Assembly (NCBI GenBank): GCA_963920665.1
Contig: OY987271.1
Span: forward strand, 3,474,501 to 3,538,500
Length of the DNA stretch: 64,000 bases
Direction of reading: 5' to 3'
Source of the DNA: Straminergon stramineum
Taxonomy: Eukaryota; Streptophyta; Bryopsida; Hypnales; Calliergonaceae
Below the pieces are notes generated by a model. That model made no database searches, was not told where the DNA came from, and saw nothing but the letters and a program-made list of their open reading frames with translations. The first letter of the stretch is position 1, and each line of letters starts with the position of its first letter. Below are positions 1 through 12,826 of this stretch, one piece after another. The position numbers and the translations under genes were made by a program.

Positions 1-124
1 AGGTGACCACTACCGTAGATAATAACTGCGAAGAGGGTGTGCGCATGAAAGATTATCCGGAGACACTTGAAGGAGTTATCGAATCTTTTGTCGAGAGGTT
101 CCATGAATGGATGCTCACTTGCTG
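1..124 (+). CDS. C-terminal end of an unidentified protein (partial)
   Basis: A reading frame is open from the left edge (codons from position 3) to a TGA at 122-124 and encodes about 40 residues ending in HEWMLTC. The segment is acidic and probably helical, with a DYPETLEGVIESFVERF stretch. The first two bases are AG, so the frame could start right at a splice acceptor. I do not recognise the family; an alpha/beta-hydrolase-like C-terminal helix is only a guess. AT-rich sequence downstream would be the 3' UTR. The short length makes a chance open frame possible. Confidence 0.33.
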
Positions 125-3100
125 ATTTTAGTTTCAGGCACTGCAGGCATGTTATAAACTGGTTTCAACATATAAATCCCCAGCTTTGCATCACTCTTGA
201 GCTCAGATTTTAGGCTGTAAAATTCCAAGTTAGTGATCCATGTGAAACCTGAAAATTTTGATATTTGTGGCTCTTCCTGACACTTCTCATTTCAATTTCC
301 AGATCCCAACCGGATTATACTGAAGTGAATGATCTAGCTGCTGGTTCTTCCCGTTGCTGAGGCATATTGATGATCAAGTTGTATTTGTCCTGCCTTTTTT
401 CAAGTTGGTGATTCTAAATAAGGTAAAGGATCATAATCACTAGTTGAATCACCTTTTCTATCATGCAAGAGAAGAGAACTTAAGCAAAGAAAAGATTGTG
501 ACGATTCCTCCTATTGTCTGAGAACATCCTTCCATTGTTCTTCTTTCTGAAATCTACGGTTGGTCTCTTATTTATTTCTCCTTAATTTGCTCTGCAGTGA
601 AGTTTCCGGTGATGTCCTTCGGTTTTTTGAGGTCTGCGAAGTCCTTGACTGATTTATCCGGGAGTACTCATTTTAGCTTTCGATCTGAGCTCTGAACATT
701 GCGGTGCAATTCGGTGCTTTGTATTGGTTACGTTGCTCTTCGGTAGAATTTTCGTCTAGACTACGTGTGGGGGGTTAAGGCTGAACAAAATGCATAGCTT
801 TTTTGAATTTCAAACAAATGAAATGTTGTACTTAAGTACTATATCTCATATTTCCTGACCTTTTTCTTTTCTTTTTCTTTTATAGCTTCTCTGTGTTATG
901 TCAATGTTTTATCAAATATTTGACAAATGTTTATGCAAGAAGAGCTACAAGAGGTGTTGTAGGAGGCAAGTGGATGGCCATCACCTTTTCAAACTATCCA
1001 CTTTCCTCTTACAATGCCTCTTGTAGCTCTGCTTGCAACATCTCTTGCAACTCTAAGTGAAGGTGTGCTTGTCGCTCTCCTTGCTCTTACCCTCTTTGTT
1101 GGTCATCCTCTTTGCTCTTTACACTCAAATGCTAATCACATGTAGAGAGTGTTGAATCATCTATTCTCTTTCTTTTTGAGTTTTCCTTTGTGCCTTTCAT
1201 TCTTCTTCTCTCTCCTATAAAATGCTTGCATGTTTGAAATTATTTGTGAGAAAAAGACATAATATTTGTTGTCCATCTAATATGTTTTTGTTCTTCCCAT
1301 ATGCCTTTCTACTAATTGAAAAACAAAAATCATGTTGGAATTTTTCATTTAGAATCCAAAAATGAAATAAAATGTTTGCATGTAATACTAAATAAATTTT
1401 AAGTACTTCTAAACTACTAGCAGTTCTTGTAGTGATGCACATTTGGGAAAAAATAAATATAATAATTTGATAAGAACAATAAAGTCCTCAAAACAAAAGA
1501 AATAACCTTTAGAATTCCACCATACATTATAGAAGTTTTTTTTGATGAAATTGGTGAAAGATTGATTAGAACACTTTATACAAGTATCAATGGTTTATTT
1601 TTATATGTAGATGATGATAATTAAGAAGAGATTTTCAATCTTCCAATCTCAATGGTTGAGAGCATTGAAGACCTAGAGTACATAACTAATATGAACATGT
1701 TATTTGTAATGCTAATGCCTAGCATAATAGGTCAAGGAACTTTAGTATTTACTCTTCAAATCTCAACATTAACCTTCTATTTTGAATTTAATTTAGCCTT
1801 CGAAATCATGTTTTATCCCTAAAAGCCCAAGGGGTTTGGACAAAATAAAAATGTGTTATAAAATATTAGTTCTATAACTCTTTTGAAGTTTGCATCAAAG
1901 AAGATAGTATGAAGTACAAAAAGTAGAAACTATTCGTATGGTCAAAATTATAAAACTATTTTTAGATTCTCTTCAAATGAATTTTGAAGATATAACTTTA
2001 AAAATTCATCAAAAATACAATTTCTATCTTTAGCATTTGAATTTTTTTTGATTGGTCAAAATTATGGTTTCTATTGATTTGTGAAAAGATGCATAAGATC
2101 TAGTAATGAGAACACCAACACTTTTCCCAAATAGTAAGTTTTTCAACACTAGGAAATTTTGAACACATTGTGCTATTTCTCTTACAATTTCCATTTGACC
2201 GTAGCAATCTTAGTTTTGAATATAAATATTGAAAGACAACCCAATATTCAATAAAAAGAGAAGAAAAAAAATGGAAAAAAAGTTTTTTTCTACCCAAAAA
2301 TCTTGCTCGAAGTTGGGCAATGACCAAAAAATGATTGCTTGAGCACTTAGGGGTTAAATGTCATTCTAATATGCAAATTTCATGATACTATATGTAATCT
2401 ATTCATATGAGAAATTTCTATTGGTTTGGTAATAAATTGTACAAATCTTTTTTGTAGATGATTTTTTCAGAACTTAGTAAAATTAACAAATAAGTGTGAT
2501 TTTCTCAAGTGAATTGTGTGCATCTAATTAAATCAATAGGAGTGAATATTGTTATAATATATGATTTTAATAAAAAATGAATTTTCGAATGAGAAACATA
2601 ATTAGTAACTTAAATTTAATATCCTTCTTGAAAACAAAAACACAAATGAAAGATCATGCAATATTGTGAAATTTAGATTCTAACACATGGAGTTAGAAAA
2701 TTGCATCAATTTATTGAATTTTTTGTATTTAATTATTTTTTGAAATGGAATAAAAATAAACTTGTTAAGCTTCATTGCTATTGTAGATGTAACTCTTAGA
2801 GAAACCAAGATCAAAATTGAAGCAATTCCTCAAACAAGAATGGTCATGACTTGAGTTCAAATTAAAAAGCTCTCTATTGTATACTATTCCATTGACTAAA
2901 TTAGCTTGCTTTGGCCTCAAAGCATCTTTAATGTGGTAACTAGAGTCTCAGTTTCCTTGCATTCCAAGCAATTTCAAGGTGGTGCTTTGCAACTCAAGCT
3001 ACCATTTTAACATCTCAAAATATTTTAGGAACCTTTTAGGCTATGCTAAGGTATAGATCTTTGCTTCATAAGTCATAACGGATTGGTCGTTGATATTGGG

Positions 3101-5338
3101 GTGTGAATTTGTCATATTTGTGACAATTCCTTAGTTTAAATCCAATATCAACAACAAATATATTTAAGCTATATGCACATTTGACCAAGGAATATCTACT
3201 TTTTTTTTATGTAGAGACCTATAAAGTTTAATAAATTATAAATTCAAAAAAATCTTAAAATATAAGCAACAATTTTTTTTGTGGGGTTTCAATAATTCCT
3301 AATGTAATCTTTGAGTACAAAAGGCAAAAGGGAGGCCATGCACTTAAAGTGGACAGTAACATCACCTTGGAGTTCTTGCCTAAGTTGACTTCCTTATTTT
3401 CCATGGTCAATCCTTGTTTTGGCTACCTTGGACAAATCCCCTAATCCATCTATGCCTTAGGGATGAGGTATGCCAGTAGTAAGATGAACAAGAGTATGTC
3501 TAATAACCTTGACGTTTAGGTAACCAATCATAAAGTTGTGAAGGTCAACAATTGGCTTACAAATCCACAAGACGAGGAACTATGGACAATATCAACAACT
3601 ATTTTACCAAAACAAATGCAATTTCACATGATTCTCAACACTTTGAATGAAGAAAAGTTGAATTCCTATAGTGTTATTCAATTGACACCTAGGATCTAAT
3701 AATGTCTTGTGGAAATAACTTTTAGAGGCTTTAGTATTTTAGTGCTCTCATAGTTGAAGAGTGCCTTTAACCCCTAAAGGACATATCTACAACCACTAAT
3801 TTAGAGCCTCATTGCTTATCACTCAGTTTGTTGCTATTTTGGAATAGATATGTATGAAAAAATTTATGTTTATTTTTCAGAGATGATATTGCATGTCTTC
3901 TCTACTTCACAAAAAAATTAGATTTTTTTGAGGAAAATTGATTTTTGTGAGAATTTTTGAAAACAAATGAAGAAAAAATCATATTAAATAGAAAATTATT
4001 TCAAAAAATCTGAAAATTTCACCATGTGTGTAAATTACAGTGACAAACATCATGGTGTAAACTCAATTTCCATGTCATTCTATAATTAGAATACAATGAA
4101 TATTGAAAATACATCCAAAGTTCAAACTACAATAAAATATTCATTATTACGAATTTTCCCAAAATTTGAATTGGAGTAGAAACTAGAGTAGATTAACATC
4201 ATTTCTTTAGTTGGTCTCAAACTCAAAAAATATCATTTTTTTTGAGAAATTTCAGATTTGGAGCAAGGAGCAACAACTCCTCAAAATACACTAAAATAGC
4301 AAATTTTGACATCTATCTTTTTAACTTACTTCTCAACTACATGAAAACAAAAATTCAATTGGATACTCTTTGTAACTCAACATTAAAGGTCAACAATAGC
4401 AAAAAGGATGAAAAAAATGCTTTTAATCTCTTTTGAGGATCCCAGACTGTCATCCAAACACCACAGAATGGTGCCACCAATGGTACTAGCAGCAATCCAG
4501 GGTTAAAAGCCATTCACAAGTATTTGCAAATGATTCACTTTGGGTCAATATCAACTTAATTTAGTATTCCAACTTTATAGACACTGATTGAAAAGTTAGA
4601 CTAGTCCAGTTTGATGCCATTTTGACAACGTAGGCCATTTCAATGTCATTTTTTCTATCACTTTAATATTGAGTTGGCATGGAGGTTGGCATCAAATTAT
4701 CTTGATAGTGTGTCAATGCCCCATATTGATATGCCTTGAAGTTCCTCATACTATGTAAGAGAGGCCAATTTCACATTGAGAAATTTGGACAGATCACAAG
4801 GCCACAATAATGAGTCTACAAAAATGCCTTTCTAAGAGTCTATAAAAACCTCTCTTTCTTTGAGGAAAATTCTATTGCATGGAAGATTACCATGCCACAA
4901 GTTTATGCAATATGACCATATTAGGCACAGGAAGTCTAAAAACACTTCTATAGAAGAGCTTGAGCTTGACTCATGAATATGTGGACATGAAAAGCAATTG
5001 ACATTGGATGGTGTATCTGTAAATGAGCCTTCAACGGTGCTCATGAGCACCAAGAAGTTAGTCTTCCACTTTGTGATTCAATGCTGGTGAATAATGTTAA
5101 ACACTGTTTACGTGACTTCTACATTAGATTCTGTAAGAAAAGATCGACAACAAACATTTCATGTTCTAATCCCCTTTCAACCAGATAGAAATGTTAGAGA
5201 ATGATGGTGTTAAGGTTGTTTTTTTCATTTTTTGCGAAGTGCCACAGTGGCAATTTGAGTTGTTATAGTGGTGCTCCAAATTTCAACATTCATCCATGTA
5301 TTGGATAGAAAATATCACATTAGCACATCAGGAACTAA
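125..5338. other. Gene-poor AT-rich spacer
   Basis: No convincing exon was found. The first ~700 bases are somewhat more balanced in composition and may be the 3' UTR of the gene at the left edge. The rest is AT-rich with many short homopolymers. The short open frames in it (for example near 4242-4436) have no protein-like composition and no splice context. Confidence 0.6.
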
Positions 5339-5566
5339 CCCTCCATTGCATCAGTACTATTGCAATGGTTGAACAATCCAATATTGAAATTGGACTGTTG
5401 CAATACTGCAACAGAATTGCAATAGTACTACATCAAAAAATTTCCAATATACCTACTAAAAATGTATTAAAATATATTGTTGCAATACTATTTGCAATAT
5501 TGCGACAATACAATTTCCATATTGGACTATTCAACAATTTTGCAACAATACTAATGCAATGGGGGC
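5339..5566. mobile_element. MITE-like inverted-repeat element, about 228 bp
   Basis: The arm at 5339-5392 (beginning CCCTCCATTGCATCAGTA) matches the reverse complement of 5511-5566 (beginning GCCCCCATTGCATTAGTA) over roughly 50 bases with a few differences. The short middle is full of TTGCAATA-type words that also pair with each other. Size and structure suit a non-autonomous DNA transposon. I could not define a clear target-site duplication, so the superfamily is open. Confidence 0.6.
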
Positions 5567-6026
5567 TTTTTCCCAATGCGGCACATATTACATATCCATA
5601 ATTTTGTTTTCATCTACAATTTGGCTTTTTCATCCATTTAAAAAAAAATTGAAGTTTTTTGGTGATTTCATCCAAGATTTTACTATTTATGTTCTAAAGT
5701 CTTGGTGTGGGGACCAATATTTTGGTGCAAATTGACGACAAATCACCAGAAAAAACCCTTGAAAATCTCTGAAAATTTTGTTTTTTTGGCAAATACTCTA
5801 AACAACCAATCTACTAACCCTCCATGCCTTGACCCCCAACAAATTTGCACAACTTTTAACCTATCATACAGCATGTTTCAGTTCAATCGATTCCACACCT
5901 GAAATCAATAATCGATAACTACAGAGAAATTAAAGCATACCCATCCCTCATTCAAAAACCTTAACAGCACCTCTCTGAAGTAAGAATCCTTCAAAGTCTA
6001 AGGCCATCAAAAACTAAACTATCATT

Positions 6027-9000
6027 CTATTTTCCCTTGATGACATTTTTGGCAAAGCCCTTGACTATGCCGGTTTTCGTAGGTTTCACTCCTTCCTTTG
6101 GATTGAGGGCTTTTCGCAGCTTTGAAATTGTCCAGGCTGTTGCCACAACGTGCCCTGCAGTGGCCAGTGTCTCCTGTGTAACTTGGCCTGCATCCTCTCC
6201 AAATCTGTACAAGTAACAAACAAGTTATTTTCATGTTAGGTCAAGACAAGTATAGATTAATTAGATAAACACTAGCCTAACAGAAGTGAAGAGTGAGACC
6301 CGTGGATAGGACCAGACACAGGACTGGTAACATATTTACAACGACCCAAAAAAGTTGGATTAGAGATCTCTTATAGATGGGAGCTTTGGGTTCATTTAGA
6401 TATGGAAATAGTCTCTTCTAGGTGAGAAAAAAGGAAATACATTTTAAATTTTCTTTTGTAGGAAATACACAGTTAAGAGAAAAAAAAAATGTTTCTAAGA
6501 AAATTCTGATGTTCAATTCCTTTTCTGAAACAAATATCATTCCAAGCATTCTTCCTTTCATATACATTATGTTCTTGGTGTCACCATGTCAAATCCCTCT
6601 CGGTTTCATGATGCAAAACTCTATGGCAAGAGAAGTGAAGGTAAAATCTTTGAATTCAATGATCTAGAATAATAAATGCAGTTACTCTACATGGAATGAT
6701 TGTATATCACAGGTTAACAATGTTGTGCATGTTGACATGGTTCAAGTGATGGATATGGGGGTTCCTACCTTAAACCAGACCAAATAAATAGACCCTCAAT
6801 TTGGGATTATGAAAAATTGAGATATGGAGGCCTGCAATCAAAGAGGATATGCAAAGAGAAAGGGAAGAGAAAGAAAAAGGGAGAAACAGCATACTTGTGT
6901 GCAACGACATTCTGCGTCAATAAAGAGGTAGATTGCAGCACATCTGTAGTTGCCTTCTCCATAGCATCAAACAACTTGGCTGCAAAAAAACAACCAGCAA
7001 ACGAATGGTAAAAAATTCAATTCATTATTCAGCCTACCCCACAAAATGGTCAGTTTTTGAAACCAAGGTAACGAAAATAATCATTATTCAAGGTGCCACA
7101 ATTTTTTGTGTACACCCTAAACCGTAAAACCCTAATCCTGTAACACTCTCAACCATTAGCATGTCAAAGGCACTAAAAATTTTAGGCATTACCGGTTTGG
7201 AATAATTATGTAGGAAAACTGTCATCAACGTAGAGTACTTGTGATAGGTAAAAGAGAGAACCTTGTGTGTACACAAAAAATTGTAATTAAGGCGGATTCA
7301 AAATTATTGGGCACAAATATACTGTGGTGTGCAAGATCTTCAAATCACGAAGATTTCTTCTACACACGAAGGATGCATTTGTAGTGGAAAGTAACTTTGT
7401 AGCTATTAGTACCCACAATTATTACAATTTCTGGTGTAATGGCAACGATTTTGAAGAGCAGAGTTCACATTAGACTGTATTAGCTCTAAATCAAAATCAA
7501 TTTCAACGACATCCTCCCACACAGTACACTCTACCCTCTCTAATGGCACACTCTGCAATTGCTCATTCTCCGGCTATCCTGAGAATGAGACATGCTGTGC
7601 GAGTGCATTCAGAAGCGCATTAATCCCCCAAAGGCAGTTTCATTAGAGAGAGTTGACTTTGGTATCACAAAGATGAAGGATGAAGAGCTCACCAAATGCA
7701 TCCAACGAAACAAGAGCTACCTCCCCGGGCATCAACTTGAAGAATTTCTTTCCTGCACTTGACCTGATTATTGATCCTGAAAAGAATCCTGCTGTCGTTA
7801 CTATTCCCTTCAGCACACTCTTGGCTAAGCCCTCAGTGGCCCTGGACATATTCCGTACCCTGGTTACACCAATACACAAAAGAACCCCCATTAGATGGAC
7901 ATTTTCTTTTAATATTATGTTAGTAGGCATAGATTCATTTAGTCATCATATTGAGAATATGCTAAGTTAATCCTAGCATAATGCAAATAGACTGAACCTT
8001 AATGTTCGTGGCAACTTAATTTGATACCAAGCACTGGTAAATCAACAAATCAACAAATCCAGGCGACCTTCAGTATGCAACCAAAGTCTCTTTCTAGACA
8101 ACAAATAAGGTAACACGCTTAATTGTAACACATATCTAAATGCAATACTACAAAATGTTACACAGCGAGTGCATATTGATTCTGAGAACGTCCACCAACA
8201 TCGAGCGCTGTGTCAGTTTTAGATCATCTACCAAAAAAACTTTGAATCCTTACAAGAATGCATTCTCAGGTGTGTTGAAATCCATTTTGATTTGCAAACA
8301 TGAATATTTACAAATATGAACATTCTAATAATAGAAAATATACTTAGCACTTAAAGCGTTGCAATGACATGCGGTTGCCTTCCGATATTTTCAAACTTCA
8401 TGTTAAGAGTAGTGTTAGAAAGGGTCTAAGGAATGCATGATGGTACACCTCCGGACTAGATCCACTTTGCAAAAACCACTCTTAACAGAAAGTGCAAATG
8501 TACCTTCATTTGAGAGAACGTATGCTCTCTCTAGATGTTCAGAGTGTTATTAACAAGGGTCTTAAGAATAAATTTAGGTACACATATGGGTAGGATCCTC
8601 CTTTGAACACCACTCTTTCACCAAGTGTGAACACAGGTTTTTTAGAAAAGGTGAGTTGAGTAAAAGAAGAGATCAGTACCGTCTCAAGTTTTTCATGGTC
8701 TTGGGGCCAATAGGCCTCGGCTTCTCTCCAGGATTGATCTTGCTCTTGAGGTAAATCGTGCCACTCTCAAGCCGTGTAACAGTCGAATCCCGGACCCAGA
8801 AGATGCCACGAATCACGTGCCCTGACCCAGTTGCAATAGCCCGGGCAGCAGTCGACCCATAGTCGTCCACGTTGGGCGCCATGGTCGTCCAGAACTCAGC
8901 CTGATTCTCCTCCGTAGCCACCACCTGATCATAGTCATCCCAATATTTGACAGTGTCAGCGATTCAAAAGAACCAAGAATTCTCGGTTTCCATAATTCAA

Positions 9001-11313
9001 AAGGGGCCAAATCATATATCCCCTGAACCAGTGAAGAACATTTCATGTGTTGCTCAAAGAAGAAATAAAATTGGACAAAAGAAAGTCTCTATATGACCGA
9101 CTCAAGACTGGTAAAAAAACATGAGGCCTAATCTGGGCTTTCTTAGTAATATAGGGTTATCAGTATCAGCCATTCAAAAGAACCAAGAATTCATGGTTTC
9201 CATAACTCAGATGGGGTCTTATTATATACCCCCTCCATCAGTGAAGAACACTGCAAGTGCTGACAAAAAAGAAAAAAAATCGGACAAAAGAAAGTCTATA
9301 TGACCGACTCAAAACTGATAGAAAAATATGAGGCCTACTCTGGGCTTTCTTAGACCTTTAGGGGATTAATCTTAATGACACTCTTGTTCAATCAATTCTG
9401 AGTAGTTCTTACCTGCTTTCCATCAGTAGAGAGAACGTCCTTGGGAACCACTTTGCCACCATGCTTGTCATCCAGGTTTGCAACCTCTCGAGAAGTCAAC
9501 TTCCCTTTCGCTTTTTCGACCAGTGACAACTCTTTGGTTTTCTGAGTCAGAGCTTCTTTTTGATCATCTCCTTGTAAAAGCGTTGGGGATGAAAAGGAAC
9601 TGTACAAAGCTAACATCTCATCCAGTTTCTGTAATTCCTTATCGTGTTTCTTCGCGTCTGGAAACGTCACTCCGTAATTCAGTGTTTCTAAATCATTATT
9701 CTCTTCTTCAGCCTGCCACCCAAGAAAAGAAACAAGACAAGAAACACCCGTTTGCTCGTTAGATCCACTGGCAAAGCACTGAGACATAGAGTACCAGAAT
9801 ATTCCTAAAATGTGAGCCAGTATGCTAAATATCAAAACCCAAGATACGGCCTCACTTGTGCTACGCCACATGATCATGAACATTCACCATGTTCTGAGCA
9901 TCACGATAGTGAACCTGCGTTTTTTTATTTACTATAACTAAAGTAGGTGCGCCCAAAAGCGTCATGAACCTAATTGCACCACCCTTCTTCATTTTCAAAA
10001 CCTAAATCCACGTGGCACAAATCTCAAATTTAAGTAACACTATCCTATCTTTGGGCTCTGAAATGTAAAAGAGGTATACATTGCAAAGAAAATAGATGCG
10101 CAAAGACACTCAATAAGTCCACTTACACTCCCATCTCTTTCATCTTGCCACCTGTGTTTCCGACTTCTTCCTTACAGCATAATTTGAATGTGAGACAAAC
10201 GTGACTCTAGAATGTTGTATTTCAGAAGTTCATACTAAATAGGTTTGAGTGTCCCTCATTTCTTGCTAGAATTGTGACAATTCCTGTCACAGAAACTAAA
10301 CCTCTAAGGTATGGACACCCATAATAAACACTGCCCAAAATGCAACACCCACGTTTGGACCAAAAAGTATCACTAAAACTTAGATATTAGTTACACAAGA
10401 TGTCCACAATCAAAACATGAGAGTCTATGAAAGCCAACAGTTCCTTTTTTGTACACCTAGAGCGTCAACTTTGAAAATTCAGAACATATTCACACAGTGT
10501 CCAAATCATGCTAAAGAGCTTTGGAATCCTTTCCCTTGCCAATAAGATCCATTAAGAAAAACCGTTTAAGATTATTCACAAAATGACCAATAGTAAGGAC
10601 CAGGTGTCACAAACCTCAAAATTCCCGCTTCCATTCGATTCATCAATCGAGGACGGCACAGGGAGAGAGAAGAAGTAATGAGTGGGATCCAGCTTCACCG
10701 TGGGCACATCCTTCATCAACGGCCAATGCAAATTCTCCCCCACACGCACCAGCACCACGATGCCGTTCCCCTTCTGCGCAATCCTCACAATAGAGAAGTG
10801 TCCAGTAGCCAGATGCGGACTCTGCTCCTCATCCACCAAATGCACAATAGCATTCGGAATAGTCACCAAGCACTCTTCTCTGGGATTCAACGGAGCATTA
10901 TCATTCTCATCGTCGTCCCCTTCTTCCTTCGCCAGATCCTCCTCGGACTTCCCTTCATAGATCTGGGGATACATAGGAGAAGTAGAAGAATGGCCTTGAT
11001 TACTCTCTGGAGTCTGTCGTCGGATTTTAGGGTACATACTCTTGTTGCTCAAGGAAGTCGACCTTGGAATCTCTTTGTTGGAGTGCTTTGTTGGATGAGC
11101 AAAGGATTTGGAACGAGCAATCTCAGACTGTGCGGAAGACTCGCCCTCGCCCTCGTCCTCATCTTTCTCTTCAATGGGAGGTTGGTACACTGCTGGGTCA
11201 GCTTTCTCACCTTTGTGTTGAGCTGTGCTTCCCATCCATTTGTCCGAGCCGATTATGAAGGGAGAAGAGTGGTCGCCGCCTCCACCTGGCAGGTATTTCT
11301 TGAGCCACGACAT
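6027..11313 (-). CDS. ERD7: ERD7-like senescence/dehydration-associated protein
   Basis: Six coding exons on the minus strand join in phase: 11313-10615, 9712-9413, 8924-8680, 7859-7693, 6979-6895 and 6204-6027. They give 557 residues. The N-terminal third is a charged, probably disordered region with Asp/Glu and Ser runs. From about residue 145 comes the ERD7-type domain (EECLVTIPNAIVHLVD, then LHWPLMKD and HYFFSLPVP). The C-terminal half is the senescence/spartin-associated domain (WTTMAPNVDDYGSTAARAI, then PGEVALVSLDAF, then AGHVVATAWTISKLRKALNP). Arabidopsis ERD7 is about 450 residues, so this copy is longer mainly at the N-terminus. ERD7 relatives are induced by dehydration, cold and senescence and bind membrane lipids; that is family knowledge. 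The start at 11313 was chosen because it follows a clear acceptor and opens with MSWLKKYLP. A near copy of this start lies 140 bases upstream. Confidence 0.9.
7098..7284. repeat. Short inverted-repeat element in an intron
   Basis: ACAATTTTTTGTGTACAC at 7098-7115 is perfectly repeated in inverted orientation at 7267-7284, enclosing about 150 bases. It lies in the intron between the fourth and fifth coding exons of the ERD7-like gene. The structure suggests a small MITE. I see no certain target-site duplication. Confidence 0.5.
8951..9360. repeat. Two-copy tandem duplication of about 210 bp in an intron
   Basis: Copy 1 starts at 8951 (CAGTGTCAGCGATTCAAAAG) and copy 2 at 9161 (CAGTATCAGCCATTCAAAAG). 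Both continue through GAAGAAC, GGACAAAAGAAAGTCT, GACCGACTCAA and TGGGCTTTCTTAG in the same order. The duplication lies between coding exons 2 and 3 of the ERD7-like gene and leaves the splice sites intact. Confidence 0.8.
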
Positions 11314-11850
11314 CTTCTCTGATCTCTAATCTCTAATTTCTTCTGGTTCTTCTGCAATAGGAAGAATAGAGTTCGAATGTTAGTAAGGTAGAAAATACTC
11401 TGCAAAAACAAGCATACAGTTACAGCAGGCAGGTACTTCTTAAACCACGACATGTTCTCTAATCTCTAATCTCTTCTGGTTCTTCTGCAACACAAAGAAT
11501 AGAGTTCGGATCTTGGTAAGGTAAAACATACTATGCAAACAAAGGATACAGTTACAACAGAAACTGTAATGGTTTCTGACTTTCAAGAGAATTTATTTGT
11601 TGCCGTTAAGATTATTTCTGAAGCTAATTATTATGCCTCTATTGTAGACACTGGAACTGCACTCTGTTGTAGCGACTAAACTCTCACAGAAACAGTGTAT
11701 CGCTCAGTCATACTCAGGAGAGGATGGAGACACTAAATCTAAACGTTAAGGCAAGTGCTCTCACATCTTTTCTAATCTCTAATCTCTTCTAGTTTTTCTG
11801 CGACACAAAGACTAGATTTCGGATCATAGTCAGGACACTATGTGCACATT
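11284..11850 (-). repeat. Three copies of the leader/acceptor/start block of the ERD7-like gene
   Basis: On the minus strand the block reads: a pyrimidine-rich tract, CAG acceptor, AAGAACCAGAAGA, TTAGAGATTAGAGA, then ATG. It occurs at about 11400-11284 (used start, MSWLKKYLP), 11545-11427 (start at 11453, MSWFKKYLP, then a different frame) and 11850-11755 (ATG followed at once by TGA). Only the first leads into the long exon. The other two look like tandem duplicates that include an acceptor and a decoy start. Confidence 0.8.
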
Positions 11851-12480
11851 AAAAGTTTCACACACTTTGATCCCACTAGAAAGCCAATACTGAATTTCAA
11901 TGTTATTTCATCCTCAAAAACTACACCCATCAAAACAAAAGAAACAAAAGTGGAATTAAAGCGTGCTTGATCCAGCCATACTAGAGTACCTTAACGCTAA
12001 GATACACTAACGCCCTCCTTCGTCTCTCTAAAAACTCTACCAATACCAATAACCACACACAGAGAGCACAATTTTCCTCGCGAAGCAACCACAACACCCC
12101 CATCCCAGCTCAGATTTTCACCTAATTACAAACCCTAAACACAGAAAGAAATCAAACCCAAACCTCAAACCCAACAACTCAAAACCCAACAAATCCTCCA
12201 GATTCAATTTCCAGAAACACCAAAGAAAACCAGAATCCAGTAACTCACTCTTCGTCTCCAAAGCTCAGCAAATCCTCAGGGATCCAATTTCAAAAGCACC
12301 AAGTAAAACTTAGACACTCACCTCGCAATCCTCGTGCAAATGCGCCACACTCAATGAAATCCACAACCAAATTCCACCGCTGGAAACGCCCAAATGTACG
12401 CAAACAATGCCAATCCTTGGTGGCGCCCGCGTCTTTCTCGTGTCTTGACTTGATCAAAGAGAGCACTATTGCAAGCAATT
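11314..12480 (-). other. 5' leader of the ERD7-like gene with a probable non-coding first exon
   Basis: A strong donor on the minus strand (GAG followed by GTGAGT) ends a candidate non-coding exon at 12322. The best partner acceptor ends just before 11351, giving an intron of about 970 bases. Alternative acceptors exist in the two upstream duplicate blocks. The transcription start is not visible directly and is inferred to lie near 12.4-12.5 kb. Confidence 0.5.
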
Positions 12481-12561
12481 GCTATTGTATATCATTTGTG
12501 AGAAATTATTTTGGGTTGGTTCAGTTCAATTTTACTGTTGTTGGGGCGGGGAATGGATTCA

Positions 12562-12727
12562 GCCGACAGCTTTCCTTTGGGCGCGACTGGGTCCTTTTGC
12601 GAGATTCGTGTTTGGAAGAGACGCATTGGGCAAGAGAAGGCGACAGGGCGTATCTGGGGAGGGGTCGCACCGTCCAGAATATCGACACGTTTCGTGTCCA
12701 GCTCATCACGCGGGGTTGATACGTGGC
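12562..12727 (-). promoter_or_regulatory. Candidate stress-responsive promoter elements (DRE and ABRE cores)
   Basis: Upstream of the ERD7-like leader, GCCGAC (12562-12567) matches the dehydration-responsive element core. ACGTGTC on the minus strand (12690-12684) and ACGTGGC on the plus strand (12721-12727) match ABA-responsive element cores. The spacing of two ABREs with a DRE is typical of drought genes, and ERD7 relatives are dehydration-induced. Short motifs occur by chance, so this is suggestive only. Confidence 0.4.
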
Positions 12728-12826
12728 GACTTGGGGGCTTGCCAGGTGGAATTATCGAGTGTGGCGTCCCCAGTGAAAACTCTGACACAGGCTATGGAAT
12801 CTTTTTGTGTGTGTGTGTTCTTTCTA

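Noticed and set aside
10678..11322. 214-codon plus-strand frame
   Set aside because: Antisense of the first coding exon of the ERD7-like gene.
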